NCBI GenBank assembly: GCA_009617715.1 | Contig: VTFK01000155.1 | Span: 496,001 to 560,000 of the forward strand | DNA: 64,000 bases | Source of the DNA: Plectrocnemia conspersa | Lineage: Eukaryota > Arthropoda > Insecta > Trichoptera > Polycentropodidae | Direction: 5' to 3' | The notes under the pieces: generated by a model | Database searches by the model: none | The model's input: only the letters and a program-made list of their open reading frames with translations | Told to the model about the DNA's origin: nothing | In this document: positions 1 through 11,293 of the stretch, in pieces | Numbering within the stretch: position 1 is the first letter of the stretch | Layout: each line of letters begins with the position of its first letter | Position numbers and translations under genes: made by a program

Positions 1-469
1 ATTTCAAAATTAGTCGTATCATATTTAAATCTATGTTATGCACAATAAAATCACTTAATCCTCTTAAAGCTATATCTTCGGCAGCAATGTCCATTCTAAT
101 ATAATAACAATAATATTAGATTACATACATAAAAAGTATTATATAATATAAATGAGAACAAATACTTCAATGCTCCGGTATCAAATTTTAAATCATAAGC
201 CTTTTTATCTAAAGGATCCATCACGGGAATGCCATTTTCAGCATCTCCTTCGCGCATCAATATTCTGAATTTTTCTAAAGCTTCCCTCAACGATTCACTT
301 AAGCCTCTTCCTGATTTTAATTTGATATTTGTTTCTTCTGTAAATATTATATTATTAATATATAATATATGATTTATATATATAATAATTAATAGAAATA
401 TATACCATTAAGATGATTCGGCGCAGAATATGCAGTGGTCAAAAACAATAACAACAAGTAAAATTTCAT
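1..469 (-). CDS. Secreted JHBP/takeout- or group-7-allergen-like protein, 5' part only
   Basis: Three exons read on the minus strand: 406-469, 166-337 and 95 down to the window edge. Splice phases agree and each junction is GT-AG. The start at 469 gives a short hydrophobic leader (MKFYLLLLFLTTAYSAP) that looks like a signal peptide. It is followed by a helix and a GIPVMDPLD motif, and then GLSDFIVHNID in exon 3. A helix followed by G-I-P-V-x-D-P-L and a G-L-S-D-F strand is typical of insect haemolymph juvenile-hormone-binding/takeout proteins and of group 7 mite-allergen-like proteins. These fold as extracellular lipid-binding (TULIP-type) modules. About 110 residues are visible and the C-terminal half lies outside the window. 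The visible part lacks the N-terminal cysteine pair of typical takeout proteins, which leans toward the group 7 type. The ligand cannot be told from sequence. Confidence 0.62.
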
Positions 470-1610
470 GGTTGTTTTATATGTTTTATACAATAAAGAT
501 ATATTTAAATGCGTGTTGGCTTTACAACTGAAAAATGTGTACTGTTTAAATATATATAAATTATTTATATTTTAAGCAGAGATAAAATTGAGATTTAAAG
601 ACAAGAATTTACCAAGATAGCGGGGTTTTTATATCAGATATATCCACCATAATCCCTCAAATAGAAATTAAATGGATTTATTATTACTAATTCTTAGCAA
701 TGATTAGTAATACACATTTAACACACTAAAATCATAAAACAAGAAGGAAACAATAAGATAATATTTTTCATTTTTATAGATCTAGTTTTTAAATTGCTAT
801 ATTTATAATTATATTTAAATTAATTAACAAACATTTAATTTTATGTTATTATTTAATTTTAATTATTATTAAATTAACATTTGTAATTAATATATTTTTA
901 CAGTAATTGATAAAATAATAACATGTCTTATAGTTAATTTCAGATTAATGTGAATAATGATAATGAAGAGTTAAACCATATAAGCTAAGATTTAATAACG
1001 CTTAAATTGTTTTTCTACTAAACTTAAGCTACTTTAATTACAAAAATCAATTTTTTTATCATGTAAGACATTAATACTTAAATATTTGCATTACTTATAT
1101 CTCTAAAAAAATAGTATTTACATTATTTATTGTCATTAACTGTTTTTTTAATTAAAATAAATAAAATTAATTTAAAGATAATATCTAGTACTTTAAATGT
1201 ATTTTTATCTTTATAAGGCGTAGCGTTAATTAATTAATTAATTAATTTAATAAAGAAACGATGTTTATCTATTAATTTGTCATAAGCACAAATCTGATAA
1301 TAATAAAAAATATTCGATATGGTTAATCCCACATAAATATATTGAAAAGATTGAACGGGGCCAATCACGATTTACGCAAAATTCAGGTGTTTTTATGTAT
1401 TATCTTGACATTATCACAAAAAATAAATGTTCCGTCTGATGTGCTTATTATTTTAAAACACAGCCAATGTTTCTCTTTTATTTTCATTCAATTCACAATA
1501 ATCGCTCATCTATTCTTAGAACATATCCCATTCATATTCAAGTTTCAAATGCGTTACCACCAATCTTATAATGAGTGTGATTTAACTTGGAATTAAATAC
1601 AGAATTATGA

Positions 1611-1835
1611 GCATTTAAATAAATAGTTTGTTTCATAAAACGAATTGTTTGTGCATTAAGGTAAGGTAAATTTTTTCGGATTTTTCTTCAGAAAAGGATT
1701 CATTGCAGAGTTATTAATAAGCTGTTCACTGTTCTGACCAATGCTCGTTCACACTAAATCTGTCCAATGGTAATGAACGAACAATTCGTTTTATGAAACA
1801 ATTATTTTATACATTGCTCATTTAAATTGTCCTCT
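1611..1835. mobile_element. MITE family A, copy 1
   Basis: The ends form an inverted repeat around the core TTTCATAAAACGAATTGTT: left arm about 1611-1658, right arm about 1771-1823. A second, diverged copy of the same arrangement lies at 29741-29935, including the middle segment with CTGTTCACTGTTCT. No coding sequence. A short non-autonomous inverted-repeat element is the simplest reading. Target duplications are not clear, so the exact ends are uncertain. Confidence 0.7.
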
Positions 1836-1954
1836 ATTATAATTATGATGACGAGACGTTCTCCTCTGAGAAGGATTATCCTCCTTCGAGGAGAAATTTT
1901 GTCGTCAATAAGCGTGCTCTCCTCTGTCCTCCTTAATAAACAAAAATATTGGAA

Positions 1955-2062
1955 GTGACCTTTTTTAGCTCCCACAGCATCTCTAAATGAACAAAAATTT
2001 CCGAAATGATTTTTTTTAATGTTCTCCTTTGATATTTTCAAAATATGATCACCTTATTATCA
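1955..2062. repeat. Dispersed repeat B, copy 1
   Basis: Contains CTAAATGAACAAAAATTT followed by TTTGATATTTTCAAAAT and TCACCTTAT. The same string of blocks recurs at 33015-33170, where the first block appears twice in tandem. Nature unknown; possibly the end of a DNA transposon. Confidence 0.6.
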
Positions 2063-2753
2063 ATGTCTATATTTTTATTTTGTACTTATCAAACTAGACC
2101 CATAAATTGTATGAACACTCGACTTGTAGCTTTTATTCGCCTGAAACGATTTCTTCAGCAAAGTTTCTAGATAAATGTTGTTTTGTTTGTGACTTGACAC
2201 TTGAATTGATTGAAACCGGCTAGAAGATGTAGAACCAGCAAGAAAAGGAACATGTTAATCACAATAATTTCTATGAGTCAAATATATCAGGCAAAAATAA
2301 GTTAAGCTTCATAGTTAAAACATACTTCCTATAAATGTGTTTTAACATTAGAAGTTTTATGTTTACGTCGCAAATTCATGGGGGAAAAAATATGAAAGAA
2401 TTAACCAGAGAGAGGAAGAAGAGACTAACTTCGAAACACACTTGTGGATTTCGTGACGTAGTAACATCAGTTCTTCAATACTACTTTATATCGGACTCGA
2501 TAATCTACTATAACATTTTTAATAACCTGGACTCTTCCGCATTCGACGCCTGAATTACATATGTGCACTGGTATTGTGGGGACTTACTTATATATTTATG
2601 TATTTATTCATTGTCGTCAAAACTTAGCGGCACTCTGGTAGCACTAACATGATGGCGGCGGAGTGCAGCACATTCTTTTGGTGTACCTCGACAGGAAGAC
2701 AACGGCGGTGGTGCCCCATCCAGTGCTCACTCGAATATATTTAACTAACAAAT

Positions 2754-2811
2754 ATGTAATTATTTTATAACTTTCAATAATATTTTATTGAAAGTTATAA
2801 AATAATTACAT
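2754..2811. repeat. Perfect inverted repeat, 27-bp arms
   Basis: Arms 2754-2780 and 2785-2811 are exact reverse complements separated by the 4-base loop TATT. The arms are AT-rich. It could be the tip of a MITE, a cruciform-prone sequence or a transcribed hairpin; nothing in the neighbourhood decides this. Confidence 0.8.
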
Positions 2812-3699
2812 GTTTGCTATTTACAATATATTGTTATTTATACAATGTCCGCTGCAGTGGTATTCTACTACAGCGGCTCAATATGGTGTAATTGCAATCC
2901 GTAACCATCCATCTGCCAATAAAATACAAAAGCGATATTATTTGTTATACACAAAATTTACGCAATAAAATATTTACCATACAGATCATCATTAAAATTT
3001 TCACGAAATTTCATAAAATATTTTATTTTTATTGAAATGTCGCATCGAGAAATTGAAAATTTTCCCTAACCATTTGGCTGCTAAACAATGGTTTATTGTT
3101 ATTCGCGATAACATCAAAAACTTGCTAACGACGATCGCTGTTGACGTCATGCTCGAAAAGGTAAATGAACCTTTGAAGACAATAAACACATGAATAAGTA
3201 AAACTTTGAAAAATATCGTATTACTATCTAAATATAGATATATAACATAATTAGAAATATATATTTGGTAAGAATGTTATTTTCCTCCAAAGCAAATACT
3301 CTACAGCACATATTAAAATGTATCACATTATTTTTTGACTAATTTATTTGCTCCATGGACTTAACAAAACTTAAATGACATTTGACTGCATTTTACCATT
3401 TAGGAAACCTCACAGTAGCAAGACGTCCTTATTTTATAAATAGCGCCCAATTTTCACCGTTCATCTTGATTTTTATAATTTAAATTTATCAGGTCGATCT
3501 GTCGTAATTACTTTATATTTGTACAATGATATTTATTTTATTTATTTAAATTAAATCAAAACCATCGTTACCTAGAAGGTTACCCCAATGCGCCACAATG
3601 GTCAAGATACATTACTATTAATTATTTTAATACACAAAAAATATATAATAAAAATAATGCATAGAAAGAAACTCGTTACCGAGCGTTCCAACTGCGAAA

Positions 3700-4150
3700 A
3701 GCGCCTACACGATTGTATTGCTTTTGACTTAATAATTTTTGATAATTGTTTTTTGCGCCCACCTATTGACCAAAATTCTGTTTGAATAAACTTTAACCAA
3801 AACTGTCATATCAGAAGTCTGTAATAATATCATATTTTTAAAACATAGTGTAATATCGAATTGAAAACAAAATTGAGAAATGTCTGTCCTTTTTCTTCCT
3901 GCTATTTTCTTCTGAGAAATGAGTTGGCTTTTTTGCATTTTGTACTTGGCCTAATAAAAGTTCTTAAACTATAACTACTTTTAGAACTTTCATTGTGTTA
4001 GGATTTGATTAGGTTAGGTTAGGTTAGGTTAGGTTATTTCGCAGCTGTCAAATTCAACAACTGTTAGTATATTTCACAACTGTCAAATTGAGTTTCATAG
4101 AAAATTTAAACATTGTATGTAAATAAATAATAATAAGTATGTAAATGTCT
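3700..4150. repeat. Dispersed repeat C, copy 1
   Basis: Matches about 50515-51080, and in its second half 51285-51600, over blocks such as CCTATTGACCAAA, CATATTTTTAAAACATAGTG and ACTTTTAGAACTTTCATT, ending in CATGTAAATAAATAATGAT-like sequence. No coding capacity. The (TTAGG)n tract at 4009-4036 lies inside it. Confidence 0.7.
4009..4036. repeat. (TTAGG)n short tandem tract
   Basis: Five full TTAGG units plus TTA. TTAGG is the usual insect telomere unit. The paralogous copy of the host repeat near 50810-50855 has TTAGG-like words at the matching place, so local expansion inside the repeat is more likely than a telomere relic. Confidence 0.85.
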
Positions 4151-4590
4151 ATTTATTTATTTTTATTAAGTCTTCCGTTGTAACCTGACAGGCGTAAGCC
4201 CAATGCGTTACAACGGGTAAGTTCGTACCAACTGAGTAAATCAATCAGACATAATAAATAGCTACAAGTAAGAATTAATCACTAGACTGAAAATCTGGGA
4301 ATAGGTGACATATACATATATTATTAATTATAAATTATCATGTGCTATACAATTTTATAATCAACATATCACTGTACGCTACGGTTGCCAACACGGATTA
4401 TTAATTATTTCCCTGTTGGTATTGTTTTTATAACGTTTTGTTTTATATATTGTTCGTCATTTAAATGAAATTGAAATTGCTACGGCTTTAGAATTATAGC
4501 GAGTGGCAACCCCGCGGTGGTCGCGCGTTCGGTTGGCATCGTTGTCGTCGGGCGTCCGGGCGTAAAAAGGACGCGCAAAAAGGCCGTGTA

Positions 4591-7500
4591 ATGTCCGTGG
4601 AATACCTGCAGGTGGCCGAGGAGGAGTCCGAGGAGCCGATAGAGCTGCCTCTGGAGAAGGACGGGTGCATGCTGTTGTCGACGGTGACGGGCGTGTTTCC
4701 GGGAGCGTGCGGAATGAAGTACCGCCAGACGGAGTCGAACGCGATGAGGGGCGTCCGGCTGAGCGACGGACTGTTGCACCCTCCGGCCGACGGGTGGGAC
4801 CTCAAGACCGTCTACATCTGCGTTTTCCCCAAGAAGCGCAAGATGGACGACTCGGCCGACAACTCCGCGGCCAAGACCAAGCGGCTCGAAAAGAAGCTCA
4901 CGTGCTCGGATCTCATCTGCTTGGGGCTGCCGTGGAAGGCCACCGAGGAGTCGGTCAGGGAGTACTTCGAGCAGTTCGGCGAAGTGGTGATGGTGCAGCT
5001 CAAGCGCGACGCCTCCGGCAGCTTCAAGGGCTTCGGCTTCATCCGCTTCGGCACGTACACTTCTCAGATGCGCGCTCTGGCCATGCGGCACAACATCGAC
5101 GGCCGCTGGGTGGACGTCAGGGTGCCCAACTCGAAGGAGGGCCTGGTGCCGCAGATCCCCTGCAAGGTATTCATTTTACTTTTTATACACTATTTTACTT
5201 TTAATCTCATTTCTAAGATAGAATTGATTTTAAAAAAACATTTGGATACAATAATCACGGAATTTTTCACTTTTTCGACGACGAATACAATCTTATAAAA
5301 TATCTCGCTCGCCACTTAAACTTGGTCAGAACAGTGAACACCCCATGAATAATTCTCAACGAATCTATTCAATTGTATGTAGGGCGCGAAGGTATTCAGA
5401 GCGACAAACGAAGCGGGGCGAAAAGCATGCTTGGCTTGTTGTGTTGCCATCTGACAACATTACGAGCCCTTAAAACATAAATTGTACCATTCTTCAGCAT
5501 TACGGCAACACTACGATACGCTATTGCCAACTGAAAAAAGTGATTCTTTTCACTTAGTATAAATTCGAACTAACTATACTTGTTTCCAGTTGCCAGTTCA
5601 GCTTCACATATCTGTTGCCTTTTAGAAAGATTATTTATTTGTTATCTTTATCTTAATCTTCGCAACTATATATTAATCTTTTAATCATTTTTCAGATATT
5701 CTATTATTATCGTTAAAAAATATATAGTGTAAAGGTCTGTTTCCACTGACTAATGTGTAGTGCACCAATGCTTAAGATCAATTTACAGCAATAATATGAT
5801 ATAAAAAAACTCACTTTGGAGGAACGCGAAAACCAAGAGCATAACTTGAACAGACAATAAACCAGGGCTGTGGAGTCGGAGTCGGAGTTGGAGTCAATGG
5901 AGTCGTGGTGTTTTGGCGGAGTTGGAATCGAGTCGAGTCGTGAAAATGAGCGACCCCGAACATTTTTTATATAAAATGCATTTTTTTAAATTATAAAATT
6001 TATGAAATTTTAATTGCGTAATGATGAATGTGTATAGCGTATGAATATAAAACGCGTAGAAAAACATCAAAAATACCTGATAAAATTAAACTTTTTTTGA
6101 GAGTCGGAGTTGGAGTCGGAGTCGAATTATTGGTAAATATCGGAAAACAGTTTTTTTTAAACGACTCCACAGCCCTGCAATAAACAACACCAAACTGATT
6201 AAAACTGTATATCTTATTAAATATTATTGATCTTTAGACTCTAACCAAGACATCACATTTTGATACGTCAAAGTAATAAAATTGTCATAATTATGATAAA
6301 ACAGTAGCACAAACTGTGCGTGCATATCAGGATTTAGTAACGACTATCAAGCTTCTCCAAACAATAGTGGAATATCGATTGATTTTTGTTCACATCTGCA
6401 ACGTGAAATGAATATTTTTCTGCATAATTTTTTTAAATTAATTTTAAAGTTTTTTACTCACTGTAATTAACTATATATTTCAATTTGAGAGAAATCCCAC
6501 TCTCTAATAATAGTTTCTCAACAAGTGTCTAAACTTGCTCCAAAGATGCTGTATTGGCAACCTCTTAAATCTCACAGACAACATTCCACTTTAAGTGTTT
6601 AGTCAGCAGGCCGCATGTACAATATATTTCGGTTTGTGCTAGTTAAATAAATTCCACAATCCAATTGATAATTTACAAAAGACTGTCTGTCCTACATGAG
6701 ATTACTCAATATTGCTTAAAATATATAAGATATCTTACAATCGAAAGAATGAGCAACTATAATTACAACATGAGATAAGTCATTCGGTGGATTTTGAGGA
6801 ACGAGCCAATATTAACTTATGATTTTAATTATATTTCAATTAGCTTATATTATATTACATAATTAAATTTATTTACTGATTGCTTATATGTAAACATAGT
6901 GAACGAATTGTACGATTATGGCAAATACAAGGAAATTCTCAGATTCTCAGTGAAATGATAATGATTAAGAAAATAATTCTAGGTGATGTCCAAGAAATAT
7001 TCACAGAACCTATTTCTATTTTTTTCTGTACGAAAAAACATCAAACTGATACGCTTTTATTGTTTCCGAAATTGTGGTTTTTTTTATTAATTGGAAGGAA
7101 GCTCAATATTGCGCTTCTTTTAAATAAAGACAAATTTTAGTCAAATAATCGAAATGTAGTGACAAACGTCCTGTTTATAAGATTGCGTATTGACCAATTA
7201 ATCTGTACAATATTTATTTATACTAGTCTAGAGTAAATCTGGAATTCATCCGAACTGGACTATATTTTTAAAAATTAATTAAATATGGTTCTATACAGAT
7301 CTAAATCGATATTTAATTCTGAGTGGTAAGGGTTTAATGTTAAATGGACGATTTCTTCAATTTTACTTTTTTTTTTTAATAATTCATTTCGTAAATAATG
7401 TATTCGTCGATCCTAGGTGTTCGTGGGACGCTGTACAGAAGCCATCACTGCGGACGACCTCCGTGACTATTTCTCAGAATTTGGCGAAGTGACCGACGTG

Positions 7501-8148
7501 TTCGTGCCGAGACCTTTCCGCGCCTTCGGTTTTGTCACTTTCCTGGACCCAGAAGTGGCTCAGAGCCTCTGCGGAGAAGATCACGTCATCAAGGGAGTAT
7601 CCGTATCGGTGTCGAGCGCAGCTCCTAAAGTCAAACCCAAGAATAACTTCCGCAACGAATGGCCGCAAGGCCCCGGCGGCCCGGGTTGGAACCGCGGTGG
7701 CAACGCGGCCAATTCAAATTCGAATCCCAATTTTGACTCCCTCAACATTCAGAGCTTGGGTATTAATCACAACGGCGCAGCCCCCACGGCCAATGTCAAT
7801 TTGCCCATATCGCTTGTGGCGGCGGCGTTGAACGCCGGACTGCTCGGCGGCGCCGGCGGTGGAGGTCCGCAGCAAGGCGGTCCCCAAAATTGGCCACAGA
7901 ACTGGCAAGGCAATCAACCGGGCGGCGGCCAGCCCAACGGAAAGAACTGGAACCAAGGCGGATGGAATCAGGGGGGACAGGGTAACTGGGGCGGTCAGGG
8001 CGGCGGTGGCGGCGGTCACGGCAAAAACTGGGGAGGAGGAGGCGGCGGCGGCAATTGGCCGCAGCAACAACAGCCCTCCGGTTCTTGGAATCAAAACAAC
8101 TCTGCTTCCGGACAATGGAACAACGGCAATAAACCGGCGTCGGCGTGA
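4591..8148 (+). CDS. TBPH: TBPH, TDP-43 family RNA-binding protein
   Basis: Coding exons 4591-5166 and 7417-8148 (GT-AG, phase 0) give 435 residues; human TDP-43 has 414. Order: N-terminal oligomerisation domain (about 1-80), basic NLS KKRK (81-84), RRM1 (about 105-180) with RNP2 LICLGL and RNP1 KGFGFIRF (146-153), RRM2 opening the second exon with VFVGRC and RNP1 RAFGFVTF, a conserved hydrophobic helix-like stretch ([15 protein letters not shown]), then a Gly/Asn/Gln/Trp-rich low-complexity tail. The family binds UG-rich RNA in the nucleus and controls splicing, stability and its own mRNA. Coding GC is far above the surroundings. The start is the first Met of the conserved N-terminal domain. 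The 2.25 kb intron carries a hAT MITE. Convergent with hyd. I am sure of the identity; non-coding exons are not resolved. Confidence 0.96.
5863..6177. mobile_element. hAT-type MITE in the TBPH intron
   Basis: A 315-bp element with inverted ends: left CAGGGCTGTGGAGTCGG, right the complement ending in CCACAGCCCTG. It is flanked by a perfect 8-bp duplication CAATAAAC (5855-5862 and 6178-6185). The sub-terminal GAGTCGGAGT repeats occur at both ends. An 8-bp target duplication and CAGGG ends are hAT hallmarks. No transposase, so non-autonomous. Confidence 0.93.
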
Positions 8149-9010
8149 GCCTTCAGGGTATGAACGTATTTTGGTAATTTCATACAGTAGATTCAAATAT
8201 TAAGATGCAAAAATATCGTTTTTTAAATATTTATAAATCAATATATACGTTTTTTTTCTGTGACAGCAGCGTATATTAATTTTGTCTTTAGAATGTTATT
8301 TTTATGTTCTTTAGAATTCAGTGGGCAAACGACCGTTCAAAATTGACAGACGACCACCCTGACACAGGAGCCGCAGACGGAGCGGTGTATCTTCGTTACC
8401 GGCCGGGACGTACATTTCGACGCATATACGCCGACATAAGCCGAACGTAATTGTCCACTGAAACTTGTTTTACAATACAGAGTTAAAACTACAAAATTTT
8501 AACCCAATTTTATTATTTAAAAAAATTAAATCAAATATTTAATTTGACAATTTTTCCTATCAAAGAATGTCATGTGTGTATATATATAGAATATAAAACG
8601 AATGTGTTTTGTATTAGCATATAAGAAAGTTACTAATGAAAAATACTTGGTTTACAGATGTTTTTGAACGGTTGAATATAAAAATTCAATTGGAATGGAT
8701 GCGTGTTTGTATGTTTACATAACTGTTACATATTATATTTAGATTTAATATAAGCGATTAATTTATATGAAGCTTTTTTTTCTCTTTTTCCGAATGTTGA
8801 CATGTGTTTTTGGGTGTCGAGTTTGAAGAGTTAGAAAACGTACGATAAAATGTATTTAGTAAAATATGCACTTTTGATTGTAAAGTGTGTTGTCTCGCGA
8901 AAAGCGAAAGTAAAATAGGCAAGTACCTAGATAAGGCCTGACGGTTTTGCGGTAAATATGTATTACGCGGTTTTAATAGTTGCGTTTAATAAAAGTGGAT
9001 GTGTAAAGTA
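8149..9010 (+). promoter_or_regulatory. TBPH 3' UTR, UG-rich, with poly(A) signal
   Basis: Downstream of the stop the plus strand is unusually rich in GT words (near 8572, 8602, 8700, 8803 and 8884). An AATAAA at 8988-8993 is followed by a GT-rich segment, as expected for a cleavage site near 9010. A possible donor (GTATGA, 8159) and acceptors lie right after the stop. TDP-43 proteins bind UG repeats and regulate their own 3' UTR in other animals; the same here is an inference. A later AATAAA at about 10026 followed by A9 could be a distal site. Confidence 0.5.
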
Positions 9011-11293
9011 TTGACGATGTATGGTTTTATTTTTTCAAACTTTGAAATCCCGATAGTCGATAAGTACATGTGAAACTAATGAATGTTGGAAAGCCGTCGA
9101 GCCGCATTAATTTTGTTGGAAAGTTTGTATATAATGAAGCCCGAGGGTATTTACAAAATTGGAGTAAGCTGTCTTGAATGGTTTTTAGTAAGTATAATGT
9201 TTCAGTATTAATTTATGGCTGTTATGGTTAATAATTTTAATTTTATGGATAAGTGGATGTGATTATTTCATAAGATGTATTCCATAGAATGTAGTGGACG
9301 ACAGTAAGTATTATTATATTTCAACGTTTCCATGCGGTGAGTCGATTCTAAGTCTTGTGTAGATCATTTGTCGAGATGGAAGTTTGCTTCTCTGTCGGAT
9401 TATTTTAAGACGTTAAGATATGTTTCAGTGATGACTGACAGACTTTTACTATGTAAATATAATAAATCGGGAATGTTTTTTAAGTCCAAAAAGGTGTGGC
9501 GTTCCTCGCTATGATACTGATGTTGCCAGAGAGAAAGAAGTATTTTGATGATGCTCAAAGGTTTGACTAAATGAACTGTGACGTGTCGTTTTTAATTAAA
9601 AGAAATTTATGATTTTATAATGAGTTTTAGCGTATATGAGGTTCTTAGTGCGGTAACGGCCCGAACGGCGCCTCGTATACTTATCTAAAGGCTTCATATG
9701 CTTATTTCGAATTTGTCAAAAGAGCTTATAAATTTATTTTGTTCGATTGCGTGAACCGTTTTAATGTTTTTTTCCCACTATGTTGATAAATCTAACTTAA
9801 CTTTACTCGTTGCAGGTGGAAAGAGGAGATACTAAATTGGAAACGACAGCTATCGAATTTATCGTTATTTATTTTGTAATTCGGAGAAAATATATCGATT
9901 TTTATAACTATTTTATCTTTCATTTATACTCCTTCCTCCTTAATTCGTATTTTGTCAAAAATGGATTCGAGATTAGGGTAGGACGAAAAGAAAAACAGGT
10001 TTACAATTCCATTGTTTATGCTTTAAATAAAAATTTGTAAAAAAAAAATAATAGAAGTCGTAGACGAAGAGTACGATGTGAAAAATTAAACTTCATTTTG
10101 TACACGTACGTAATACGTAAGTTCATATGAAAGACACCGACACCGTACCCTTCATGTGACATTTTTTATATTAAAATATACATAAAACAAAATGTGTATT
10201 CGAGATTGTGCACATCTGATCAGTGTTCTCTCCAAAATAACGATAACATTAAAGCGTACGCTTCCGTTTGTTTATACAAATGCAATTTTTTTCTAAGGAT
10301 CGAAGCAGAAAGCCGAACATAAGAAATAACCGTATGAATAAACTTATTGCACGATTTTATTCCATACGCATACTCAAAATTTGTCAAAGAGTTGATTTAT
10401 CACCTACGATTAGTGCTTATCTTAGTAACCAACGTATGCAATGTCGCCTTTCGATTTCATAACAACACTGGTGTTCCGCATTGCACGAAACGATATAACT
10501 TATTCGATGATAGTCTATATATTACTTAAGTTAACCTTATGATAATTAAAAATATGAATTTATATTACAAATTTTCATTTTAAATAAATATGTTTTATAG
10601 TAGAATTAACTATGATAGTAAAACAACAGAAAAACATACAAGAAAAAAACATTTTACAGAAAAAAGCCTTTATTAATTTAATATAATATATATATAAATA
10701 AGACAAATGTGCAATATAAATAGATATTTTAAATAAAAAATCTAAAGTATCTCTCGTTAAGCCCAAAAAATATCAACATAAACAAAAACAAGTAAAAAGT
10801 TCTTATTATTAGATAAACCGTGAGATTTTCGCTCTCAATGACGAATAACCAGTGTTGTTACACAATGCGGATACATTTCCAAGGTAGTAGGCAAATAAAA
10901 ATAAAGCAAAAAATGATATACAATTTGGCAAAACACTTGATTTACATATTTAAATTTTCATTTAATTTTACAAACCATGATTGCAGAGTTAATAAAAGTA
11001 TACATAATTACTTTCCTTTCTGATAAAGACTGTTCCGACAAAGTATTAACAAATAAGCTTCAAATTTCAATAATCAGTCATGTCGTGATTTCCATAGCGT
11101 TCATTGTACGTTTATCAAAATACAAGAAAGTTCTTTAAAGTCAAAATTGACACAACCGTTGTCACCGAATGAGCACAATTATCACCTCAGAAATATAATA
11201 CATGTGACCTAAAAAAATACAAAATTTAGATCGAGAATATTATATATAACAATCGTTAATGTTATAATTCACATACCTGTTATAATTACTTTA
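9011..11293. other. Region between the convergent TBPH and hyd 3' ends
   Basis: No supported gene. Small frames (9810-10040, 10268-10529, 10820-11023) are AT-rich with no family signature. The left part may be an extended TBPH 3' UTR, with an alternative poly(A) signal near 10026. The right part probably includes the hyd 3' UTR; a minus-strand AATAAA overlaps the hyd stop codon and another lies near 10670. Confidence 0.5.

Larger units (their letters stand above)
470..4590. other. Intergenic, repeat-rich, no supported gene
   Basis: About 4 kb between the left-edge gene and TBPH. Short open frames here are AT-rich and have no family features. The stretch holds a MITE (1611-1835), a dispersed repeat (about 1955-2062), a perfect 27-bp-arm hairpin (2754-2811) and a long dispersed repeat (about 3700-4150) with an embedded TTAGG tract. 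There is also a short GC-richer patch near 2640-2735 that I cannot assign. TBPH 5' UTR and promoter presumably occupy the last few hundred bases; the GC content jumps at about 4500. Confidence 0.6.

Noticed and set aside
4009..4036. Interstitial telomere or chromosome fusion scar
   Set aside because: Too short, and embedded in a dispersed repeat that has a second copy near 50.8 kb.
4480..5204. Long overlapping open frames on both strands (203 aa minus, 179 aa plus)
   Set aside because: They lie over TBPH exon 1 in other frames; high GC removes stops. Only the RRM-bearing frame has family content.
7714..8203. 160-aa minus and 114-aa plus frames over TBPH exon 2
   Set aside because: Shadows of the Gly/Asn-rich TBPH tail.
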